NCBI GenBank assembly: GCA_022449565.1
Contig: JAKUSA010000001.1
Location: 1-40,516 of the forward strand
Length of the DNA: 40,516 nt
Reading direction: 5' to 3'
Source of the DNA: Acidimicrobiales bacterium
GTDB lineage: Bacteria > Actinomycetota > Acidimicrobiia > Acidimicrobiales > MedAcidi-G1
In this document: positions 29,918 through 39,904 of the stretch, piece by piece
How positions within the stretch are numbered: the first letter of the stretch is position 1
How the letters are laid out: every line of letters begins with the position of its first letter
Notes under the pieces: model-generated
The model's input: the letters and a program-made list of their open reading frames with translations, nothing else
The model's database searches: none
Told to the model about the DNA's origin: nothing
Program-made: the position numbers and the translations under genes

Positions 29918-30035
29918 GCCGTCGGCGGTACCTAGGCCCCTCAGTAGAACCAGGGTTGCTCGGGGACCCGTCCGGCCGCCGCCTCGGGGTGGCTCAGGTC
30001 GGTGGCCATGACCGGAGTATCCCACCGGGGCCTGA

Positions 30036-31094
30036 ATGGGAGACAATGCCGCGGTGGACGACTACCAGGGACTCGTCGAGGTGGCCGACCAGGGCCCCGA
30101 GGGACTCTACGAATACTTCAGCGAGCGCGGCTGGGGAGACGGCCTGCCTCTGGTCGCACCGACCCACGAGCGGGTCGAAGAATCTCTGTCCCACGCCGAC
30201 GGAGACCCCGACGAGCCAGTGGCCATACTGTCCCCACGTGACGGGGTGGCCACCCGAAGGGCGGTGGCCGTCAACGCCGTGCTGGCCGGTTGCCGACCCG
30301 AGTACCTGCCGGTGGTGTTGACCGCCGTGCGGGCCCTCGGCCACCAGCAGGTCAACCTGCGGGGGGTCAACGCCACCACCCACCCGGTGGCACCACTGTC
30401 GATTGTGCACGGTGAGGTAGTCGACGCCCTGGGGTTCAATGCCGGTCTCGGCGCATTCGGGCCGGGGACCAGGGCCAACGCCACCGTTGGGCGGGCCGTC
30501 CGGCTGGTCCTACTCCACGTGGCTGGTGCTCGCCCCGGTCCCGGTGACGCCTCCACCCAGGGGCAGCCGTCCAAGTACACCTACTGCGTAGCCGAGAATT
30601 CGGCCGAGAGCCCCTGGGAGCCGTACCACCGCTCGGTCGGAGTGGAGGCACCAAGCGCGGTGACCGTGCATTGTGGGGAAAATCCCCACAACTTCCACGA
30701 CATGGAATCCGATCGCATCGAGCGCATCCTCGACAAGGCGGCGTCGGCCATGGCCACGTTCGGCGTGAACAATGCCTGCATCTCAGGAGGGGAGTGGTTC
30801 ATCGGACTGTGCCCCGAACACGCCGCGGTGGCCGACGGCGACGGTTGGGGGAGAGCCGACGTCGCCGCCTACCTGTTCGAGCATGCCCGGCGTCCCGCGT
30901 CGGAGTTCCGGGCCCAGTTCGACCGGCTGGCCTGGGCCGATTGGATGCGGACGGCTGACGACGAGGCCCTGCTGCCTATGACCCAGGAACCCGGCAACAT
31001 CCGGGTCTTCGTGACCGGGGGGCCGGGCAAACACTCATGCGTGATTCCCAGTTGGGGGATGACCCGCAGTGTGACCCTCCCGGTAGCAGGCTGA
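30036..31094 (+). CDS. Conserved uncharacterised protein, probable partner of the UGSC selenoprotein
   Basis: RGWGDGLPLVAPTHERVEE…NAVLAGCRPEYLPVVLTAV…YTYCVAENSAESPWEPYH; ends 18 nt before the UGSC gene. Confidence 0.65.
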   Translation: MGDNAAVDDYQGLVEVADQGPEGLYEYFSERGWGDGLPLVAPTHERVEESLSHADGDPDEPVAILSPRDGVATRRAVAVNAVLAGCRPEYLPVVLTAVRALGHQQVNLRGVNATTHPVAPLSIVHGEVVDALGFNAGLGAFGPGTRANATVGRAVRLVLLHVAGARPGPGDASTQGQPSKYTYCVAENSAESPWEPYHRSVGVEAPSAVTVHCGENPHNFHDMESDRIERILDKAASAMATFGVNNACISGGEWFIGLCPEHAAVADGDGWGRADVAAYLFEHARRPASEFRAQFDRLAWADWMRTADDEALLPMTQEPGNIRVFVTGGPGKHSCVIPSWGMTRSVTLPVAG

Positions 31095-31112
31095 GATGGC
31101 AGGCTGGGAGCC

Positions 31113-31646
31113 ATGGCGACCCTGATCCACCGGCCCGACGGGCCCCTCGCCGATGGCGCCGTCCAACTCTCCTCGACCACCCCGGTGCTGTCCGGCGGGC
31201 GAATCGGCGTGCTCGACAACGGCAAGCCCAACGCACGGCTGCTGCTCACCCGGGCCGCCGAAGGCCTGGCCGGGCGGATAGGGGGACACCTAGCCACCGT
31301 CACCGGTAAGGGGGCGGGGGCCAACGCAGCAACCGCTTGTACCTCCCAGGTCCTCGAGACCCTCAGCAAGGAGGTCGAGCTGGTCCTCACCGGCTCGGCC
31401 GATTGAGGTTCGTGCACGTCGTGGAGTGTCCACGACCTCGTACAGCTCGAAAAGGCGGGCACACCCACCGTGGTGTTCACCACCGAACCCTTCGAGGTAC
31501 TCACCACCTCGGCCGCCGACAGCCTGGGACTCCCGGAAGCCCGGATCGTCGTGGTACCGCACCCCCTAGGGGGCACCGACCAGGCGACGGTCGTCGGGTG
31601 GGCCGAGGCTGCCGTGGACCGGCTGGTCGAGGTGCTCGGGGCGTGA
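31113..31646 (+). CDS. UGSC-family selenoprotein; Sec codon UGA at 31404-31406
   Basis: ORF 31113..31406 continues in frame past the UGA: …EVELVLTGSAD-[UGA]-GSCTSWSVHDLVQLEKAGTPTVVFTTEPFEVLTTSAADSLGLPEARIVVVPHPLGGTDQATVVGWAEAAVDRLVEVLGA*; the UGA is at the first position of the U/CGSC motif. Confidence 0.9.
31418..31436 (+). promoter_or_regulatory. Putative bacterial SECIS element for the UGSC selenoprotein
   Basis: GTCGTGG-AGTGT-CCACGAC: perfect 7-bp stem, AGUGU loop starting 18 nt after the UGA. Confidence 0.8.
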
Positions 31647-31650
31647 GCCG

Positions 31651-32454
31651 ATGAGCGTCACCATCGACCATTCGGGAGCTCGGGTGCTCGTCACCGGGTC
31701 GGGGGCGGGCATCGGCCGCGAGGTGGCCCGCTGGTTCGCCAGGGCTGGAGCCACTGTGGCCGTGGCCGACGCCAGGTCCGACATGGCCGATGAGACGGTC
31801 GCCCTCATCGACCAGGAAGGCGACGGCGGGGCGTTCGCGGTGGTCGTCGACGCCCGAGACGACCAGGAACTGGAACGCATGGTCGAGGAGTCGGCCGGGA
31901 AGCTCGGGGGTCTGGACGTGGCGGTCAACAACATCGGGATGCTCGGCCCGCGGGGCACGGCGCCCCTCCTGGACATGGACGGTGAACGGTGGCGCGACGT
32001 ACTCGACCAGAACCTGGTGCTCACCGCCCTTTGCATGCGGGCTGAGGCACGGGTGATGGTCGACGGGGGAGCCGGCGTGATCATCAACGTCAGTTCCGGT
32101 GAGACAACCCGGCCGTCACCGTTCCTGGCCGGCTACGGGGCGGCCAAGGCGGGGATCAACCACCTCACCGGTACGGCAGCAGTCGAATGGGGACCGTCTG
32201 GAATCCGCGTCCTGGCCATAGCCCCCGGGACCACGCTCACCGAGACCGTCTCGGCCGTGCTGAGCGAGGAGCAGGGGGCGGCCATCGCCGCTTCAAACCC
32301 GCTGCGGCGACTGGGAGACCACGACGAACTGGGACGCCTTGCCGTGTTCCTGGCCTCCGATCTGGCCCGCAACATCACCGGACAACTGATCCTGGCCGAC
32401 GCCGGAGCACACCTGGCCCGGGATCGGCCCGCTATCCCGGGCACCGGGGAGTGA
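31651..32454 (+). CDS. Short-chain dehydrogenase/reductase
   Basis: RVLVTGSGAGIGREVARWFARAGA, NNIGMLGPRG, YGAAKAGINHL. Confidence 0.88.
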   Translation: MSVTIDHSGARVLVTGSGAGIGREVARWFARAGATVAVADARSDMADETVALIDQEGDGGAFAVVVDARDDQELERMVEESAGKLGGLDVAVNNIGMLGPRGTAPLLDMDGERWRDVLDQNLVLTALCMRAEARVMVDGGAGVIINVSSGETTRPSPFLAGYGAAKAGINHLTGTAAVEWGPSGIRVLAIAPGTTLTETVSAVLSEEQGAAIAASNPLRRLGDHDELGRLAVFLASDLARNITGQLILADAGAHLARDRPAIPGTGE

Positions 32455-32464
32455 GAGCTCCGAG

Positions 32465-33346
32465 TTGACCCCCGGTCGGGAACCACTGCGGGACGTCACC
32501 GACTCTGAGATCCGGGTGTTCACCGACGACGGGGTCGTACACCTCCCGGGGATTCTCCCCGGGGCGTGGATCGACCTGCTGGACGGCCCGGTCGACGAGA
32601 CCATCGCCGACCCGTCGGTCACCGCGGATCTGACCGCATTGGGCGAGGACCTGGCCGCCGACCTCGGCTCCGAACCCCTGATCGACCCCCGCACCTCTGG
32701 GGGACACTTCCTGTCAGGAGTCGACCACTGGCGACACCATGAGGCGTTCGCCGCGTTCGCCACCGCCTCCCCCCTGGCGGAGATCGCTGGGGTACTGATG
32801 GGGGCCGGCCACGTCAACCTCTACGAAGACTCGGTCCTGGTGAAGGAGCCGGGAACCGCCGAGGAAACGGCATTCCACCAGGACCTCGGGTATTTCCACC
32901 TGACCGGCGACCGCATCTGCACGACCTGGGTCCCACTGGACCGGGTCGGGGTTGACACCGGAGCCGTGGCCTACCTGCGGGGCTCCCACCTGACCGGCAC
33001 CGTCTATAGGCCAAACTGGTTCGTCACCACCGATCCACTGCCGGGCACCGAGGGCGAACCGGTCCCGTCGATCCGGCCCGACGACGACCACCCGGACCTG
33101 ATCCGGTTCGAAGTTGCGCCCGGTGACATCGTGGTCCACCATGCGGCCACCCTCCATGGAGCAGGTGCCAACCTGTCACCATCGCGCCGTCGCCGCGCCA
33201 TCTCGGTCCGCTACTGCGGTGACGGCGTGCGCTACCAGATCCGTCCCGGCGCGCCTACCAAACCCCACCACTCCGAGGTGTCGAGCGGAGACATGGTGGT
33301 CGACCACCCCGATTGCCCCCTGGTCTGGACACGTCCTCCCGGATAG
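32465..33346 (+). CDS. Phytanoyl-CoA dioxygenase (PhyH) family Fe(II)/2OG oxygenase
   Basis: FHQDLGYFHLTGDRICTTWVPLDRV…GAVAYLRGSH…GDIVVHHAATLHGAGAN; TTG start. Confidence 0.85.
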   Translation: MTPGREPLRDVTDSEIRVFTDDGVVHLPGILPGAWIDLLDGPVDETIADPSVTADLTALGEDLAADLGSEPLIDPRTSGGHFLSGVDHWRHHEAFAAFATASPLAEIAGVLMGAGHVNLYEDSVLVKEPGTAEETAFHQDLGYFHLTGDRICTTWVPLDRVGVDTGAVAYLRGSHLTGTVYRPNWFVTTDPLPGTEGEPVPSIRPDDDHPDLIRFEVAPGDIVVHHAATLHGAGANLSPSRRRRAISVRYCGDGVRYQIRPGAPTKPHHSEVSSGDMVVDHPDCPLVWTRPPG

Positions 33347-33354
33347 AGCGACCG

Positions 33355-34422
33355 CTAGTGGTGGTGTACCAGCACAGCCCGCACCGCGTCCCTGTCAGCG
33401 GTCCGGTTCAGGAGGTCCATGGCGTGGTCGATCCCGCCGAGGTCCACCACCTCTCCAAGTAGTGGCCCGGTCGGGAAGGCACCCCCGTTGAGTACCTCGG
33501 CGGCCTCAGCGATCGACCGGTTGGAACCACCGGCGCCACCATGGACGGTGAGGGCCTTCATGACCACCTGATCGGTGATCACGGGGACGGCCTTACGGTC
33601 CTTCAGGCCGGCCCACACCACCTGACCGCCGTGACGGACCAGGTCCAGGCAGAGGCCGGGCGTGGAGGGTGCGCTGGCTAGGTCGACGACGACGTCGGCC
33701 ATCACCCCGCTGGTGGCCTCGGCCACAACAGCCACCGGGTCGTCGACGGACACGTCGATGGTCCGGTCGGCTCCGACCTCCAGGGCGACGTCCAGCCGGA
33801 GGCCGTCCTCGCCGGTCCCCGTCACGATGACCTCACCGGCCCCGAGGTGCTTGGCCATCGCCGCACAGGTCAGCCCCATGTGTCCGGGGCCCTGTACCAC
33901 GACGGTCGCCCCAGCCCGGAACTTGGCCCGGTCCAGCCAGGCGATCACGTTGCTCAATGGCTCAAAGATGGTCAGTTCGGCGGGGCTTATCTCCTCGGTC
34001 AGGGGCACCAATTGCGTGCCGGGCAGGACCGACATGTACTCGCCGTAGCCGCCCCACAGGCCCTCCGCCTCGTCCAGACCGAACGAGTAGCCGTAACACC
34101 TCACACCGAGCGGGTTGACGGGGGACGGTTCGCCATAGGTGACGATGTTGACAGCCACCCGGTCCCCGGTGGTCACCCCCAGGTCGGCGTCGCCGGCCAG
34201 GGCGTGAACCCGGCCCACAATCTCGTGGCCGGGAACGGTCGGTGAGACCTCGCCGGGGACATGCTTGTGTCCATGGAGTTGGGCCACGTCACTGTGGCAG
34301 AGTCCGACCGCCTCGACGGCCAGGACCGCACCGCCCGGTGGGGGCTGGGGGACGTCGAAGTCGTCGTGTCGCTCCCAGGTGCCGTCGCCGTTGAAGACGA
34401 CGGCGGAGCACCGCTCGGCCAT
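33355..34422 (-). CDS. Zinc-type medium-chain alcohol dehydrogenase
   Basis: AVGLCHSDVAQLHGH, TVPGHEIVGRV, VVQGPGHMGLTCAAMAKHLGA; ATG at 34422. Confidence 0.88.
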   Translation of the reverse strand: MAERCSAVVFNGDGTWERHDDFDVPQPPPGGAVLAVEAVGLCHSDVAQLHGHKHVPGEVSPTVPGHEIVGRVHALAGDADLGVTTGDRVAVNIVTYGEPSPVNPLGVRCYGYSFGLDEAEGLWGGYGEYMSVLPGTQLVPLTEEISPAELTIFEPLSNVIAWLDRAKFRAGATVVVQGPGHMGLTCAAMAKHLGAGEVIVTGTGEDGLRLDVALEVGADRTIDVSVDDPVAVVAEATSGVMADVVVDLASAPSTPGLCLDLVRHGGQVVWAGLKDRKAVPVITDQVVMKALTVHGGAGGSNRSIAEAAEVLNGGAFPTGPLLGEVVDLGGIDHAMDLLNRTADRDAVRAVLVHHH

Positions 34423-34448
34423 CGTCGGAACCCGGTTCAGCGGCGGGA

Positions 34449-35627
34449 CTAGAGGCGCTGAAGGAGGGTGCCGGTACCTAGCCCACCGCCGCAACACATG
34501 GTCACCAGTGCGTGCTCGGTGTCGGTGCGCTGCAGCTCGTGGACCGCCTTGGTGGTCAAGATGGCTCCGGTGCCGCCCAGCGGGTGGCCCAGGGCGATAG
34601 CTCCGCCGTTCGGGTTCACCCGCTCCATATCGGGATGAACCTCCTTCTCCCAGGCCAGCACCACCGAAGCGAACGCCTCGTTGATCTCCACCACGTCGAT
34701 GTCGCTGATGGACATCGAGTTCTCCTCCAGCAACTTCCGGGTAGCGAAAATCGGACCGGTGAGCATGAACTCGGGGTCGGATCCGACCAGGCAACTGTCC
34801 ACGATGCGGGCCAGAGGCTCGACGCCCAGCTCCTTGGCCTTCTCGGCAGTCATCATCAGCACCGCCCCGGCCCCGTCGGAGATCTGCGACGACGAGCCGG
34901 CGGTGTGGACGCCGTTCTCCCGGCCGGACGGCTTGAGGCCGGCCAGGGCCTCCAGGGTGGTTTCCCTCAGCCCCTCGTCTCGGTCCACCCGGTGGGTCTC
35001 ACCGGTCGGCTTGCCCGCCTCGTCAAGTACCGGGGCATCCACGGGAACGATCTGGGTGGCGAACCGGTCCTCAATCCAGGCCCGGGCGGCCCGGTCCTGG
35101 GAGAGCTTCCCGAAGGTGTCGCACTCCTCGCGGGTGATCTCCCAGTGGTCGGCGATCCGCTCCGAGCCCTCGAACTGGCTGGTCATCTCGAAATGGGCGA
35201 AGTAGTTGCGGTTCACCGGTGCTCCCGAGTCGGGCTCTTTGGGGATCGTCGCCCCGAACCCGACCCGGCTCATCAACTCCACTCCGCAGCCCACCGAGGC
35301 GTCAACGGTGCCCGAGGCAACCAGGGCGTACGCCAGGTTGGTGGCCTGCTGAGAAGATCCGCACTGGGCGTCGACCGTGGTGGCCGGCACTTCGATGGGC
35401 AGGCCGGCGGTCAACCATGCGGTCCGGGTGACGTTCATGGTCTGCATGCCGACCTGGCCGACACAGCCCCCGACGACCTGGCCGACTTCGCCCGGGTCGA
35501 CTCCGGTGCGGTCGAACAGGGCCTTCTGGACGGTGCCCAGCACGTCGACCGAATGGGACGTGGATAGCCCGCCCCCTCGCCGGCCGACCGGGGTTCGTAC
35601 CGCTTCGACGATCACGACGTCACGCAT
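34449..35627 (-). CDS. Thiolase (acetyl-CoA C-acyltransferase)
   Basis: MRDVVIVEAVRTPVGRRGGGLS, TTVDAQCGSSQQA, NPNGGAIALGHPLGGTGA, MCCGGGLGTGTLLQRL. Confidence 0.93.
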   Translation of the reverse strand: MRDVVIVEAVRTPVGRRGGGLSTSHSVDVLGTVQKALFDRTGVDPGEVGQVVGGCVGQVGMQTMNVTRTAWLTAGLPIEVPATTVDAQCGSSQQATNLAYALVASGTVDASVGCGVELMSRVGFGATIPKEPDSGAPVNRNYFAHFEMTSQFEGSERIADHWEITREECDTFGKLSQDRAARAWIEDRFATQIVPVDAPVLDEAGKPTGETHRVDRDEGLRETTLEALAGLKPSGRENGVHTAGSSSQISDGAGAVLMMTAEKAKELGVEPLARIVDSCLVGSDPEFMLTGPIFATRKLLEENSMSISDIDVVEINEAFASVVLAWEKEVHPDMERVNPNGGAIALGHPLGGTGAILTTKAVHELQRTDTEHALVTMCCGGGLGTGTLLQRL

Positions 35628-35685
35628 GGTGCACTCCTTGGTTCCTGGGCCAGGGCCACGGTAGCCCGGGCCCTCTCCGGTCGGG

Positions 35686-36924
35686 TCAGATGGGAAGGTC
35701 GCCGGTGGCCGACGCGGTGGACCCGTGGTCCTTGTAGGCGGCGATGGTCCGCTGGGCGATCCGCATCTGGTGGATCTCGTCGGCCCCGTCGGCAAATCGG
35801 GCCCACCGAGCGTGTTGGAACATGTGGGCCAGGGGCGTGTCGGTGGAGTAGCCGAGCGCCCCGTGGACCTGGATGGCCCGGTCGACGATTCGGTTGAGGC
35901 TGTTGGCCACGAAGTGCTTGGCCATCGAGACCTCCGACTTGAAGTCGTCGCCCCGGTCGATCTTGGACGCCGCGTGGAGCACCATCAGCTTGGACTGGTA
36001 GAGCTCCATGGCTGAGTCGGCGATCATCCACTGGATGCCCTGCTTCTCGGCCAGGACCGAGCCGTGGCTGTACCGCTTGAGTGCCCGGTCCACCATCATG
36101 TCCAGTGCGATCTCGGCTTGGGCGATCCAGCGCATGCAATGCGCCAGGCGGGCCGGCCCCAGTCGGTACTGACCGAGTAGGTGGCCCTGCCCACGGCCGC
36201 CCAGCATCTTCGAGTCGTGGAGTCGGAGGTTCTCGATGAGGATCTCCGAATGTCCGGTGGAGCCGTGCATGGTCTCGATCTGGCGGACCTCGGTCCAGCC
36301 GTCGGACGGCAAATCCACGATGAACGCCGTGTTGGCCGCCTGGGGGAGTTCGGGGTCGTCCTCGGTGCGTGCGATGAGGATGGCGAAGCTGGCCCGGTGG
36401 GCGTTGGAGATGAACCACTTGTGGCCGTTGATCACCCACTCCTCGCCGTCCTGGTAGGCGTGGGTCTGGATGAGCGTCGGATCGGAGCCCGCCACGTCCG
36501 GCTCGGTCATGGCGAAGCACGACCACACTCGGCCCTCGCAGAGCGGCCGGAGGTAGGACTCCTTCTGCTCGTCGGTGGCCCAGTGGAGGAGGGTGTGCAT
36601 GTTGCCCTCGTCGGGGGCCTGGCAGTTGAGCACCCACGGGCCGTAGGTGGATTTGGCTGCCTCGGCCTGGACCATGGCCATGGCCACATGTCCAAGCTCC
36701 ATGCCGCCCCACTTCTCGGGCATGTGGGGCAGCCACAGCCCGGCGGAGCGGGCCTGCTTGCGGAGGCCGATCAACTCGGCCAGCCGGTCGCCTCCTTCCA
36801 GTGGGGCGTCGCCGTCCCGGCCTTCGATGCGGGCCTCAGCGGGCTTGATGACCTCGGTGACGAAGATCCGGACCCGGTCGCGGATCTCTTCCAGGTCAGG
36901 AGACAGGGTGAAATCGATGGCCAT
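35686..36924 (-). CDS. Acyl-CoA dehydrogenase
   Basis: CFAMTEPDVAGSDPTLIQT, WVINGHKWFISNA, VDRAIQVHGALGYSTDTPLAHMFQHARWARFADGADEIHQMRIAQ. Confidence 0.92.
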   Translation of the reverse strand: MAIDFTLSPDLEEIRDRVRIFVTEVIKPAEARIEGRDGDAPLEGGDRLAELIGLRKQARSAGLWLPHMPEKWGGMELGHVAMAMVQAEAAKSTYGPWVLNCQAPDEGNMHTLLHWATDEQKESYLRPLCEGRVWSCFAMTEPDVAGSDPTLIQTHAYQDGEEWVINGHKWFISNAHRASFAILIARTEDDPELPQAANTAFIVDLPSDGWTEVRQIETMHGSTGHSEILIENLRLHDSKMLGGRGQGHLLGQYRLGPARLAHCMRWIAQAEIALDMMVDRALKRYSHGSVLAEKQGIQWMIADSAMELYQSKLMVLHAASKIDRGDDFKSEVSMAKHFVANSLNRIVDRAIQVHGALGYSTDTPLAHMFQHARWARFADGADEIHQMRIAQRTIAAYKDHGSTASATGDLPI

Positions 36925-36946
36925 GTCGATAGCCCCTGGGCGGTTC

Positions 36947-37879
36947 CTAGATGCCCTGTGCCGGTCGCCCCGGACCAACGGTCGGCATACCGCCCATGTC
37001 CGGGTTGAGCTGGGCCTCGGCCATCAGGCCAGCCACGATGTCTGTCAGCTCGGCCGGGTCCTCGGGCTGGGTGGCGGTCGGTCCGAGGTGCCACTGTTCG
37101 GCGATACCGACCCGGTTGCCGACCACGTCGAACACCCGGCCGGTGACGTTCTGGGCGGCCTCACTGCACAACCAGGCGGTGATAACCGAGATCCACCGGG
37201 GGCCCATGTCCTCCTGGCCCTCGTCGTCGAGGTTGTTGAAGCCTGGCAGCTCGGCGGTCATCCGGGTGTAGGCCGCCGGGGCCAGGCAGTTGACCGTCAC
37301 CCCGTACTTGACCAGTTCCATGGCGGTGATGACCGTGAAGGCGGCGATGCCTGCCTTGGCCGCTCCATAGTTTGACTGTCCGACGTTGCCGTAGATGCCC
37401 GAGGGCGAAGAGGTATTGACGATCCGACCGAACGTCTCGCCGCCCGCCTTGACCGTCTCCCGCCAAAAGACCGAGGCGTGGTGGGTGGTGGAGAAGGTGC
37501 CCTTGAGGTGCACGTTGACCACGGCGTCAAAGTCCTCCTCGGCCATCGAGAAGACCATGCGGTCGCGCAGGATTCCCGCGTTGTTGACCAGGATGTCGAG
37601 GCGTCCCCAGGCGTCGATGGCCTGTTGGACCATCTCGCCGGATGCCGCGAAGTCGGCGACGTTGGCTCCGTTGACCAGAGCCTGGCCGCCCATGGCCTCG
37701 ATCTCGGCCACCACCTCCTGGGCCGGGCTGAGGTCCCCGCCGGCGCCGTCCACGTCACCGCCCAGGTCGTTGACGACGACCTTGGCTCCTTGGCTGGCCA
37801 GCATCAGGGCGTGTTCCCGGCCGATGCCCCTTCCAGCGCCGGTGACGATGGCCACCCGGCCGTCACAGAGGTTGCCCAT
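36947..37879 (-). CDS. SDR-family oxidoreductase (3-hydroxyacyl-CoA dehydrogenase-like)
   Basis: MGNLCDGRVAIVTGAGRGIGREHALMLASQGAKVVVNDLGGD; NNAGILRDRMVFSM; YGAAKAGIAAFT. Confidence 0.9.
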   Translation of the reverse strand: MGNLCDGRVAIVTGAGRGIGREHALMLASQGAKVVVNDLGGDVDGAGGDLSPAQEVVAEIEAMGGQALVNGANVADFAASGEMVQQAIDAWGRLDILVNNAGILRDRMVFSMAEEDFDAVVNVHLKGTFSTTHHASVFWRETVKAGGETFGRIVNTSSPSGIYGNVGQSNYGAAKAGIAAFTVITAMELVKYGVTVNCLAPAAYTRMTAELPGFNNLDDEGQEDMGPRWISVITAWLCSEAAQNVTGRVFDVVGNRVGIAEQWHLGPTATQPEDPAELTDIVAGLMAEAQLNPDMGGMPTVGPGRPAQGI

Positions 37880-38017
37880 GGTCAGATCTCCCGTTTCTCT
37901 CTCGGTCGTGGCCAGCCTGCCACCGGGGGGGCCTGGCGGCCCAGCCGGGATGCGCGACCCGCGGTCGGACAAGCCTAGGGTCATCCGGCACCGGACCGGA
38001 CCGGTGAGGGGGAGGCG

Positions 38018-38953
<936 letters not shown>

Positions 38954-38988
38954 CCGCGACCCCAGGAAAGGGAATGGAGGAAGAAGAC

Positions 38989-39858
38989 ATGGCGTCATGT
39001 GCTTTCGTAGGACTGGGGGTCATGGGCTACCCCATGGCCGGTCACCTTCAGGCGGCCGGCCATCCGACCACCGTCTACAACCGGACCACCGCTCGGGCCG
39101 AGGCCTGGGTGGCCGAACATGGCGGCACGATGGCCGGCACGCCGGCTGAGGCGGCCGCTGGGGCCGATGCGGTGATGCTTTGTGTGGGAAACGACGACGA
39201 CGTCCGGTCCGTGGTCTACGGCAACGACGGTGTGCTAGCTGGAATGGTCCCCGGCGCGACGCTGGTCGACCACACCACGGCGTCGGCACAGCTGGCCCGC
39301 GAACTGGGTGAGGCGACCGCCGAGAGAGAAATGGGCTTCGTGGACGGCCCGATCTCGGGAGGCCAGGCTGGTGCCGAGAACGGTCAACTCAGCGTGATGT
39401 GCGGCGGCGACCCCGAAGTGTTCGCCGGTGTGGAACCGGTCATCGACGCCTACGCCAGGGTCATCGTCCTGGTCGGCCCGGTGGGCCACGGGCAGTTGAC
39501 CAAGATGGTGAACCAGATCTGCATCGGTGGCCTGGTCCAGGGGCTCTCCGAGGCCTTGGACTTCGGCCGGCGGGCCGGCCTTGACGCCTCGAAGGTGATG
39601 GAGGCGATCAGTCAGGGGGCTTCGGCCTCGTGGTATCTGTCCAACCGGTCGGACACCATGCTGGACCGCCACTTCGACCACGGGTTCGCCATCGACTGGA
39701 TGCGCAAGGACTTCGGGATCGTGTTCGACGAGGCTCGACGTCTAGGAGCCAGCCTGCCGGTGACCGCCCTGGTCGATCAGTACTACGGCCAACTACAGGC
39801 CCGGGGCCACGGCCGCTGGGACACGTCGTCGTTGATCGAACTTCTGCGCGACGACTAA
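38989..39858 (+). CDS. NAD(P)-dependent beta-hydroxyacid dehydrogenase (3-hydroxyisobutyrate dehydrogenase-like)
   Basis: FVGLGVMGYPMAGHLQAAGHPTTVYNRT, FVDGPISGGQAGAENGQLSVMCGG, GHGQLTKMVNQICIGG. Confidence 0.92.
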   Translation: MASCAFVGLGVMGYPMAGHLQAAGHPTTVYNRTTARAEAWVAEHGGTMAGTPAEAAAGADAVMLCVGNDDDVRSVVYGNDGVLAGMVPGATLVDHTTASAQLARELGEATAEREMGFVDGPISGGQAGAENGQLSVMCGGDPEVFAGVEPVIDAYARVIVLVGPVGHGQLTKMVNQICIGGLVQGLSEALDFGRRAGLDASKVMEAISQGASASWYLSNRSDTMLDRHFDHGFAIDWMRKDFGIVFDEARRLGASLPVTALVDQYYGQLQARGHGRWDTSSLIELLRDD

Positions 39859-39904
39859 CCGGGGTTGACCCGGTCCGGGGCACGGACCGCCGGCTGGTCG
39901 GCTC

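Noticed and set aside
29941-29943. Third Sec candidate: UGA ending the mini-ORF …PWFY-UGA-GA*
   Set aside because: Only two codons follow before a stop, no recognised family, and no SECIS-like hairpin seen.
31404-31406. UGSC UGA as a simple nonsense mutation or sequencing error
   Set aside because: The UGA is exactly at the known U/C position and is followed by a SECIS-like hairpin at canonical spacing. It cannot be fully excluded without reads or Sec machinery.
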